A stretch of DNA of 64,000 bases from CAZJYI01 sp964550025 (GTDB lineage Bacteria > Verrucomicrobiota > Kiritimatiellia > UBA8416 > CAYOBW01): contig CAZJYI010000032.1 of assembly GCA_964550025.1 (NCBI GenBank), positions 22,800 to 86,799 on the forward strand, written 5' to 3'. Within the stretch, counting starts at the first letter, position 1. Every line of letters begins with the position of its first letter. The notes beneath the pieces are model-generated. The model made no database searches, was not told the DNA's origin, and was given only the letters and a program-made list of their open reading frames with translations. Positions 9,987 through 17,181 of this stretch are shown here, one piece after another. The position numbers and the translations under genes are program-made.

Positions 9987-10076
9987 GATGGACTCCCGTC
10001 AACAAGACGCCTGATGTTGTATCACGGAGGTCAAGACCGCTCTATTGAGAATCTTATAATGAACTGTGTCGATATT

Positions 10077-11042
10077 TCAGTCGCGGAGCGTCCCGCGTCC
10101 GGTCGCAGTCCCCGTCGGGGCATGCGGTTGATTGCGGTAGACCTTGGCCGTCACCCCGGTGAGGCGCTTGAACTGTCGGCTGAAATGGGAGTAGTCGTTG
10201 AAACCCACCTGGAAACAGATATCCATGGCGTTGTCGCTGGTGGTCCGCAGGAGTACGCAGGCTCGCTCGATACGGAGGCTGTTGACGTACTGGCGGAACC
10301 GCATGCCCGTCTCGTGCTTGAACAGCAGGCAGAAATAGGTGACAGAGGCCCCGCTGAGCGCGGCCATATCCGCGAGCTTCAGCGGTTCGGTGAAGTGGTC
10401 ATGAATATGGTTCAAGGCCTTGTGAATGCCACGCTGGTAGCGTGTGGCGGCCACGGAGTGGTTGGAGGCGGGGAGCGTGGATGCCGTGCCGGTTTCCCGG
10501 GGAAGACCATCGGCGATCTCCGCGAGCAGCTGCAGGAAGGTGCAGCGTGCCCAGGCCTTGGGCTGGGCGGCCTTTTCCGCGGTGAGGTGCTTCAGTCTGG
10601 AAAACAGGTCCGCCGCGTCCTTGCGCCGCGACCCGGCAAGGTTGAAGCGCACGGCAGGTATTTCATCATCCGCCAGGGCCTGGAAGGACTTGAAGAAGTA
10701 GCCGTTGGGGGATTCTGAGTGCTGCACTTCTTCGAGGGAGTGGATAGTCCCGTCAATGATTTCGGGCAAGAAGCTGCAGCAATACGCGGAAGGGCGGCGG
10801 CCCTTGCCGGCGTTCTCGAGCACATGCAGTACGTAGGGTTTCATGATCATGAAATCCCCGGTCTTCATCCGTACTTCTTCATGGCGGAAGCGGTTGACCA
10901 GGGCCCCGCTGACTACAAACAGCATCTCAAAGTACTCATGCCGGTGCATGTTCGGCTGGAACAGGGCACGTTCTGAAACCGCATCCACCACCAGGGGGAA
11001 CGAGGAATCCAGAAAGAGCTGGGTGGATCGAACGAGAGACAT
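10077..11042 (-). CDS. AraC-family transcriptional regulator with cupin sensor
   Basis: 321 residues from the ATG at 11042 (MSLVRSTQLFLDSS); an upstream in-frame ATG at 11111 would overlap the divergent gene. The N-terminal half has the AraC cupin signature (MHRHEYFEMLFVVSG, GDFMIMKPYVLHV). The C-terminal 100 residues hold two helix-turn-helix motifs, LKLADMAALSGASVTYFCLL and DICFQVGFNDYSHFSRQFKR, the second being the classic AraC signature. It is transcribed away from the unknown protein / sulfatase / symporter set that starts at 11114, with only about 70 bp between them. Sugar-dependent control of that set, and perhaps of the GH50-like gene downstream, is likely. Confidence 0.9.
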   Translation of the reverse strand: MSLVRSTQLFLDSSFPLVVDAVSERALFQPNMHRHEYFEMLFVVSGALVNRFRHEEVRMKTGDFMIMKPYVLHVLENAGKGRRPSAYCCSFLPEIIDGTIHSLEEVQHSESPNGYFFKSFQALADDEIPAVRFNLAGSRRKDAADLFSRLKHLTAEKAAQPKAWARCTFLQLLAEIADGLPRETGTASTLPASNHSVAATRYQRGIHKALNHIHDHFTEPLKLADMAALSGASVTYFCLLFKHETGMRFRQYVNSLRIERACVLLRTTSDNAMDICFQVGFNDYSHFSRQFKRLTGVTAKVYRNQPHAPTGTATGRGTLRD

Positions 11043-11113
11043 GTCGCTATCGTACGTTGATGAGCGGCAGGTTGCAAATGCCGCATGTAAAAAACTCCTA
11101 CCGTAGTGCAAGA

Positions 11114-11929
11114 ATGACCATTACGTTTCAGGACGATCAGTGGCATCCTCTTACCGTCATGGATCCTTGTTTCGAACTATACGGGGAACACGTGAAGGCC
11201 TTCTCCGGGGGGTTTGACCCCGGCAAGCCGCTGGAGCTTTCCTATACCATTCACAGCATGCGCTCTTATGCGCCGGAAAAGTGGCCGGATGGGTCCATCC
11301 GCATGACCCCGCGGGTGAAGCAGGAAGGCACGCTACGCCTGGTGCGCCCGGACCCCCGACGGGGCCGGCTGCTTGTGCATCACACGCGGCGGTGGAGTAC
11401 CTGGCTGAATGAGGAACCGGCGGTTGAGCAGCTGTTGGAAGCAACGGTGAACTACCGGCTGGATGAGGTGGGCCGGTTGGAGCGCTGGAATGTGGCCTAT
11501 ACCACGACGCCTGTGCCGCCGGTCAAGAGCTACCGGTTCGATGCCTTGAAAACCCTCAACAAGAAGGGCGCCTGGGAAGCGGGACAGGTCAGCGTCCAGG
11601 GGGACACGGATCGCGCCCCGCGCCGGGAGAAGACCTCTCATGCCTTGACGTCCCTTTACACCTTGATCGAGCGTATCCCGCTCACGATGCCGAAGCGCCT
11701 GCGGGTCGACCTGATGGATGACCTGACGATGTTGCGCCGGGGTGTTACCCTGCGCCCCTACGAGCCGACCCGGATGGACGTGGAGGGCCGCGAGCAAACG
11801 CTCCAGGGCTATGCGCTGGTGGGCCCGGCCATGATGCCGATGTATTTCTGGATGGATGACGCGCGACGCGTGGTTGCCGTCGTGGGGCGGAACGTGGCGT
11901 ACACCCTGGCGGAAGCCGTGAACAGGTAG
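11114..11929 (+). CDS. Conserved-looking protein of unknown function, first gene of sulfatase-symporter set
   Basis: 271 residues from the ATG at 11114 (MTITFQDDQWHPLTV). In-frame ATGs further upstream exist at 11057 and 11060, but they run into the divergent regulator. No signal peptide, membrane segment or known catalytic motif is visible. The protein is rich in charged and aromatic residues (SYTIHSMRSYAPEKWPDGS, LLVHHTRRWSTWLNEE, DDARRVVAVVGRNVAYTL) and looks beta-rich. The next gene, a sulfatase, begins 12 bp after its stop, so the two are probably co-transcribed. I do not recognise a family. Its position next to an AraC regulator, a sulfatase and a sugar symporter suggests a cytoplasmic or accessory role in glycan use. 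Confidence 0.75.
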   Translation: MTITFQDDQWHPLTVMDPCFELYGEHVKAFSGGFDPGKPLELSYTIHSMRSYAPEKWPDGSIRMTPRVKQEGTLRLVRPDPRRGRLLVHHTRRWSTWLNEEPAVEQLLEATVNYRLDEVGRLERWNVAYTTTPVPPVKSYRFDALKTLNKKGAWEAGQVSVQGDTDRAPRREKTSHALTSLYTLIERIPLTMPKRLRVDLMDDLTMLRRGVTLRPYEPTRMDVEGREQTLQGYALVGPAMMPMYFWMDDARRVVAVVGRNVAYTLAEAVNR

Positions 11930-11941
11930 GAACTGCATCGC

Positions 11942-13324
11942 ATGCTGGATACATCCATAGGACGACGAGGTTTCATAGAGCTGGCCGGGACGGCTTCCGT
12001 CGGCAGCTTTCTGACCGCTTCGGAGGCGGCGCCCGACGTTCGCACGGTTCAAGGGGATGACACGCGCCCCAACCTGCTGTTTCTGCATCTCGACCAGTTA
12101 GGCCATCGGGCGATAGCCTGTCACGGCGATCCTCATGTTCACACACCCAACATCGATCGCCTGGCCGCCCAGTGCGTCGATTTTTCGAAAAGCTACACCC
12201 CGGACCCCATTTGCTGTCCCGCCCGCGCAAGCTGGGTGACCGGCCGGTACCCCAGTGAACACAATATCGTCGTCAATAATCGGCCCCTGCGATCCGAGTT
12301 GCCTGACTTCGGAGGCTGGCTCGGCAAGAACGGCTACCAGACGGTGCATATCGGCAAGTGGCATATTGGCAGGTGGCTGAATACGAGTTTTCAACTGGTT
12401 CCGCACAATACGCACCCCCAGGGCGAATACGGCGACAACATCACCGCCCTGTCCTTCGAGGCCTTTCTATCTCAACGCAAGGATTCCCGGCCCTTCTTCG
12501 CGAATGTCGGGCTGATGAATCCGCACGACTGCGGGAATACCGCGCGCAATGCCCTGCATCCTTTCCCTTTCCGGGATATGGTGGACGAGCTTCCCCCGCT
12601 CCCGGAGAATTTCAACTATGACACGCGGGTTCCGGAACATCTCGGGCGCATGCATCGGGGCATCCGGAACATGACGGCGGACTGGAGTGACGAGAACTGG
12701 CGGCATGCACGCTGGTTGTATTACCGCCTCGTGGAGATGGTGGACGTGAACGTGGGCTACATCCTGGACACCCTCGATCGTTCACCCTACGGGGACAACA
12801 CGCTGGTCGTCTTCACCGCGGACCACGGCGAATGTAACGCGCATCACCAAATGTTCTTCAAGAACAACTTCTACGAGGAATCCGTGCGGGTGCCGTTGAT
12901 GGTTCGCCCCCCGGGGGGGCGCCGGACAGGCCGGAAAGACAAGCAGAGCCTGGTCAGCGGCCTGGACATCTTCCCCACCTTGTGTGACTACGCGGGCATC
13001 GCGCCGCCGGATATCCAGCGCGGACGCACCCTGCGACCTTTGCTTGAAGATCGGAAGGCGGACTGGCGCAGGCGGGTCTTCGCGCAGAGCAAGGTGGCCG
13101 GGCGCATGGTAGTGGACGAGCGGTACAAGTTCGCTCGATACTATGATTCGGAAACGGTCCAACTGTTCGACCTCCTCCACGACCCGGAGGAGACCCGTAA
13201 CGTCGCCTACGATGCCGACCACCAGGCGCGGAGGCGGGACCTCGCTTCGGCGATCGACGACCTCGAAAGCTCACTGGATAATGTGCCGCTACCACCCGAA
13301 CTCACAAAGGGCTTTTCATCATGA
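11942..13324 (+). CDS. S1-family sulfatase, probable Tat substrate
   Basis: 460 residues. The N-terminus MLDTSIGRRGFIELAGTASV has a twin-arginine, Tat-like pattern. The sulfatase active-site motif CxPxR is present as CCPAR at about residue 90, with the following xxxxTGR (WVTGR), so the cysteine should be converted to formylglycine. Metal-site segments are LFLHLDQLG near the start and VVFTADHGE near residue 294. S1 sulfatases hydrolyse sulfate esters, here most likely on carbohydrates. Length is normal for the family. The stop codon overlaps the next start (ATGA at 13321-13324), indicating translational coupling to the GPH symporter and suggesting that desulfation and uptake of one substrate are linked. 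Confidence 0.93.
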   Translation: MLDTSIGRRGFIELAGTASVGSFLTASEAAPDVRTVQGDDTRPNLLFLHLDQLGHRAIACHGDPHVHTPNIDRLAAQCVDFSKSYTPDPICCPARASWVTGRYPSEHNIVVNNRPLRSELPDFGGWLGKNGYQTVHIGKWHIGRWLNTSFQLVPHNTHPQGEYGDNITALSFEAFLSQRKDSRPFFANVGLMNPHDCGNTARNALHPFPFRDMVDELPPLPENFNYDTRVPEHLGRMHRGIRNMTADWSDENWRHARWLYYRLVEMVDVNVGYILDTLDRSPYGDNTLVVFTADHGECNAHHQMFFKNNFYEESVRVPLMVRPPGGRRTGRKDKQSLVSGLDIFPTLCDYAGIAPPDIQRGRTLRPLLEDRKADWRRRVFAQSKVAGRMVVDERYKFARYYDSETVQLFDLLHDPEETRNVAYDADHQARRRDLASAIDDLESSLDNVPLPPELTKGFSS

Positions 13325-14763
13325 CGGACAACGAAACGACGGCAGCCCCGGCACAGGACACTGAGGCAGACAGCAGCGACCAGGCGCACAACCTGGTACC
13401 CCGGGGCGAGAAGATCGCCTACGGCGTGGGCGCCGCCACCAACCAGGTGGGCGAGCAGGGCTACAACGCGATAGCGATCCCCGTGTACAACATCTTCTTC
13501 GGGGTCAATCCGGCGCTCGTCAGCATGGTGATGGGGCTGATGCGGTTGTGGGACGCTTTGGCCGACCCCATCATGGGGAACATCTCCGACAACTGGAAAG
13601 GGGCGAAAGGCCGGCGCAAGCCCTTCATCTTCATCGGTTCGATTCTCCTTCTGTTCGCCTACCCGGCGTTGTGGTCGGCTTCACCGGGTTGGACGGAGAA
13701 TGTGAAGGTCATCTACTTCACCTGTACCAGCATCATCTTCTTCACCTGTTACACGATCTTCTCCGTCTGCTGGCGTTCGCTGGGGACCGAGCTGACCCCG
13801 GACTATCAAGAGCGGGTTTCGGTGCAGGTCTATACCGCGTTGTGCGTGAAACTCTACGCCCTGTTCGTGCCCTACATCTTTTTCCTGGCGCAGCTCGACT
13901 GGTTTGGCGACCCCGTGCTGGGGATTCGCGTCGTCACGGGGGTGTCGGCCCTGTTCCTGATGATCGCGGGCATCGTCTCGTCGATTGTGCCCCGGGAACG
14001 CTACCGCCAGGTGGCGGCCAAGGAAGAAAAGGTGAAGCTGGTCAGCAGCTTCAAATCCCTGCTGGGGAACAAGACCTTCCTGCTGTTGCACGGGGTGGGG
14101 TTGGGCCTGCTTTGCAGCATGCTGCTGATCATGGCCGTGGGGCAGTACGTGAACATGTACTACGTGTGGCAAGGGGACATCAAACAGGGCGCCCTGGTGA
14201 ATGGCTACTCATCGACGGTGCTCACGGCACTGGGCTTCGTCATGCTGTATGTGATTAACCGCTTCCTGATTCACATGGAGAAAAAGAGGCTGATCTTCTA
14301 CGCGCTGCTCATTGCCCTTGTCGGCTCGGCATCCAAGTGGTGGCTGTTCACCCCTGAGCATCCCTGGTGGGTGCTGGCCGTGCCGATCTTCTTCGCGCCG
14401 GCCTATACGATATTCTGGGCGGTATGGCTCTCGATGCTGGCCGACTACTGCGACTACGACGAATACCTGCACAAACAACGCCGGGAAGGAGTGTTCAACG
14501 CGGTCAGCGGCTGGATCATGAAAGCCGGAGGCGCAGCGGCCACCGCGGCGGCCGGGGTCATATTGAACGTCACCGGTTTTGACATGGACCTGGGGGGGGA
14601 GCAGTCCGACTCCACCTTCTTGATGATGCGGATCTTCTTCGTGGCCCTGCCCCTGGTCTGTCTGCTTCTGGGCATCGCGTTCAATCACTACTACAAGCTG
14701 GACAAAGAAACCATGAACGACATCCGGAAGACCTTGGAGGAACGCCGTGGCGCCGTATCGTAG
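13321..14763 (+). CDS. GPH-type sugar:cation symporter (MFS)
   Basis: 480 residues with about 12 hydrophobic segments. The N-terminal segment EKIAYGVGAATNQVGEQG followed by FFGVNPALVSMVMGLMRLWD and the loop DPIMGNISDN are signatures of the glycoside-pentoside-hexuronide:cation symporter family (XynB/MelB type). The later KGRRKPFIFIGSILL and MLADYCDYDEYLHKQRREG are also typical. It sits in the inner membrane and should import an oligosaccharide or sugar acid freed by the coupled sulfatase. The start overlaps the sulfatase stop by four bases. Substrate is unknown. Confidence 0.92.
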   Translation: MTDNETTAAPAQDTEADSSDQAHNLVPRGEKIAYGVGAATNQVGEQGYNAIAIPVYNIFFGVNPALVSMVMGLMRLWDALADPIMGNISDNWKGAKGRRKPFIFIGSILLLFAYPALWSASPGWTENVKVIYFTCTSIIFFTCYTIFSVCWRSLGTELTPDYQERVSVQVYTALCVKLYALFVPYIFFLAQLDWFGDPVLGIRVVTGVSALFLMIAGIVSSIVPRERYRQVAAKEEKVKLVSSFKSLLGNKTFLLLHGVGLGLLCSMLLIMAVGQYVNMYYVWQGDIKQGALVNGYSSTVLTALGFVMLYVINRFLIHMEKKRLIFYALLIALVGSASKWWLFTPEHPWWVLAVPIFFAPAYTIFWAVWLSMLADYCDYDEYLHKQRREGVFNAVSGWIMKAGGAAATAAAGVILNVTGFDMDLGGEQSDSTFLMMRIFFVALPLVCLLLGIAFNHYYKLDKETMNDIRKTLEERRGAVS

Positions 14764-15189
14764 AACCGCGCGGGCATCGTCTTCGCATGTCCTCCGAAAA
14801 GGGACGGCGGCCGATTTTGCCTGAAAGGCCAAGAAGATGGGGACGCCGGAAGATTGGGGAGGGAGATTAAGTAATGAGATTAGGTAAGGAGATCAAGTAC
14901 AAGCAGTCGGTCTTGATCTCGTTACCTAATCTCCTTACTTCATCTCGTCTCGCAGCACGCGACTGCCACGGAACTGCCCTTTCATGCCCTACTGTGAGAT
15001 TACCCGAGCTTGACGCTTACCAAAATGTGAGTGCACGTGGTGAAACAGAGGAGGAGGGATTTCGTTCGTTTCTGTTTCCGCTTGTGCTCAACTCTTGCTC
15101 GTAACGGCGGAGGACCGCCGTCTCCAGGCTGAATTGGCGGGCGATTTGAAAACGCGAACCCTTTTTGCAGACGGTCCAGTTACAGCATC
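14764..15189. other. Gene-free stretch with hairpin repeat
   Basis: Between the symporter and the second sulfatase no convincing gene is seen. The first half holds the 13-bp-unit hairpin listed separately and a flank (14838-14861, ATGGGGACGCCGGAAGATTG) that recurs inverted beside the copy near 34.99 kb. The remainder is probably leader sequence of the sulfatase gene. Confidence 0.6.
14862..14950. repeat. Hairpin repeat with 13-bp units, copy 1
   Basis: The left arm (14862-14901) consists of three degenerate 13-bp units of the form AGATTAAGTAATG. The right arm (14911-14949) is their near-complete reverse complement, leaving a loop of about 10 bases. The arms could form a stem of almost 40 bp in DNA or RNA. 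Related copies lie at 16995-17095 and 34908-34990. It follows the symporter stop by about 100 bp and may act as a transcript end or a mobile palindromic element. Confidence 0.8.
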
Positions 15190-16950
15190 ATGATGAACGC
15201 CACTCGAAGCTACAGCATTTCTTTCTTGGCCGGCCTCCTGTGTTTCGCCGGCATCGCGAACTCCGCGGCTCCCACAGGCGGGGACACGCAACAGAACATC
15301 CTTATGATTGTTCTGGACGACCTCAATGATTGCATCGGGGTTTTGGGAGGGCATCCGCAGGCGGATACACCGAACATCGACCGCCTGGCCCGGCAGGGCG
15401 TTCTGTTCGAGAACGCCCACAGCAATGTCGGGGTGTGCTCACCCTCGCGCGCCAGTTTCATGACCGGGATTCATCCGGCGGCGTCGGGATGCTGGGGGTT
15501 TGGCTCCTGGTATAACTACACAGGGCTGATGAACTCCAAGACGCTGGGCGAGATGGCCCGTGAAAACGGCTACCATGCCCTGGCGGCGGGAAAGGTCCTG
15601 CATACCAGCAAACCCTACATGTGGGATAAGAAGGGCGTGCGGAGTGACTATGGCCCCATGGCCTTCGATGGGAAGAAGAGGGTGCCACATCCCGACGCTC
15701 CGCCAGGCATGGTTGAGCTGGGAGCCCTGGACGCCACCTTCACGCGCCTGTCGAACGTGCCGGCGGTACCGCCAAGCGAAAATGCCCCGGGCTACAACGG
15801 CTGGATGGGCGGAGCATGGGGTCAGAAGAAGCCCTTCCGGTACGTCAGCGAGACCGACCGCGATTCGCTGCATGACGAGCAGGTGGCGGCGTGGTTTGAA
15901 GAACAGATGCAGAGGTTCGAGCGGAAGAAGGAGAAGCAACCCTTCTTCATCGCTACCGGACTCATCCGCCCGCACACCCCCATGGTCGTCCCCGATAGCT
16001 ATTTCGACCTCTTCCCATTGGACCAGCTTGAACTGCCCAAGCGGCTGCAGGGGGACATCGAAGACACCCCCGCCCCAAGGGATTCGAGAGGGAAGCAGGC
16101 GTTCGACGGGCTGGTGGAGGCCTACGATTCGACGGAAGCGGCCCTGCGCGTCTATCTCCAGGCCTATCTGGCTTCGGTGAAGTTCGCCGATGACCAGGTG
16201 GGTACCATACTCAATGCGTTGGACCGCAGCCCCTACGCGGACACGACCACGGTGCTGCTGTTCAGCGATCACGGGTATCACCTGTCCGAGAAAGACCAGA
16301 TTTGGAAGTACACTCTGTGGGAAGAAGGTACGCGGGTGCCGCTAATCATTCGGGACCCCCGCTTCAGCCGCCATGCCGGCGCCAGGGTGTCCCACCCGGT
16401 CAGCCTGATCGACGTCTATCCCACCATCATGGAGCTGGCGGCCTGGCGGGGCGACAACGCGAAGAATGCGAATGGGTTGCCGCTGAACGGAGCCAGCCTG
16501 GCGCCTTTCCTTGAGAACCCCAGAACCACCGACTGGGCGGGACCTGATGCAGCTCTGTCCATGGCCGCCAGTTGGCGTTCCAAGGCCCCTGCCGGACAGA
16601 ACCTTTCGATTCGCACGGAGCGCTACCGGTACACCCGCTATCCCGGTAAAGGGGAAGAGCTGTACGACCATCAACGCGATCCCCATGAGTGGACCAACCT
16701 GGCGAACCACTCTGAACACCAGAACTTGAAGATGGAGTTGTCGGCGCAATTGGATGAACAGCTCAAGGGCTACCTCCCCCCTCCCCGCAAGGCCGGCAAA
16801 CAGGCCGCCGCCACATCCGGCGAGAAGGAAGCCGCCGAGCGATGGAAAGACACCTACTTTGGGAGACATCCCGAGGCAGATGCCAACAAGGACGGGACCT
16901 TGACCTGGCCTGAATACCACGCCCATAAGAAGAAGCGGGTGGCAGATTGA
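15190..16950 (+). CDS. Exported S1-family sulfatase (iduronate-2-sulfatase-like)
   Basis: 586 residues with a signal peptide (SYSISFLAGLLCFAGIANSA); the start may be 15190 or the next ATG at 15193. The active-site motif is CSPSR at about residue 83, in the context GVCSPSRASFMTG, so it should carry formylglycine. LMIVLDDLND and VLLFSDHGYHL supply metal-site residues. The arrangement LIRPHTPMVVPDSYFDLFP is typical of iduronate-2-sulfatase-like S1 members. The C-terminus ends with DANKDGTLTWPEYH, a single EF-hand-like loop of the kind often added to PVC sulfatases. It is likely periplasmic or extracellular. Hairpin repeats lie on both sides of the gene. Confidence 0.92.
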   Translation: MMNATRSYSISFLAGLLCFAGIANSAAPTGGDTQQNILMIVLDDLNDCIGVLGGHPQADTPNIDRLARQGVLFENAHSNVGVCSPSRASFMTGIHPAASGCWGFGSWYNYTGLMNSKTLGEMARENGYHALAAGKVLHTSKPYMWDKKGVRSDYGPMAFDGKKRVPHPDAPPGMVELGALDATFTRLSNVPAVPPSENAPGYNGWMGGAWGQKKPFRYVSETDRDSLHDEQVAAWFEEQMQRFERKKEKQPFFIATGLIRPHTPMVVPDSYFDLFPLDQLELPKRLQGDIEDTPAPRDSRGKQAFDGLVEAYDSTEAALRVYLQAYLASVKFADDQVGTILNALDRSPYADTTTVLLFSDHGYHLSEKDQIWKYTLWEEGTRVPLIIRDPRFSRHAGARVSHPVSLIDVYPTIMELAAWRGDNAKNANGLPLNGASLAPFLENPRTTDWAGPDAALSMAASWRSKAPAGQNLSIRTERYRYTRYPGKGEELYDHQRDPHEWTNLANHSEHQNLKMELSAQLDEQLKGYLPPPRKAGKQAAATSGEKEAAERWKDTYFGRHPEADANKDGTLTWPEYHAHKKKRVAD

Positions 16951-16994
16951 CCCCATGCGAGAAGGGGCAACGCGGATTTCGCGGCGTGCGGAGG

Positions 16995-17095
16995 AGCAGA
17001 TTAAGTAGAGAGATTAAGTAAGGAGACGAAGTAGCCAGAGACCAGCCTTCCTTGATCTCATTACTTCATCTCATTACTTCGTCTCTCCCCTTAGC
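16995..17095. repeat. Hairpin repeat with 13-bp units, copy 2
   Basis: Left arm 16995-17035 with units AGATTAAGTAGAG, AGATTAAGTAAGG and AGACGAAGTAG; right arm about 17048-17093 in reverse complement. The sequence before it (GGAGCAGATTAAGTAG preceded by a TTTCGCGGCGTGCG-like stretch) matches the flank of the copy at 34.9 kb. It lies between the sulfatase and the GH2 gene. Confidence 0.8.
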
Positions 17096-17181
17096 GTGTG
17101 TCCCCTTTTCATAGTCGTTTCTGGGTAGAATTGGCATCGGACCCTTGTCGCATGGGGTCCAGCTAACAAAAAGCAGAAGAG

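Noticed and set aside
14874..15104. 76-codon plus-strand frame
   Set aside because: Its first third is the hairpin repeat and the rest has no gene-like features.
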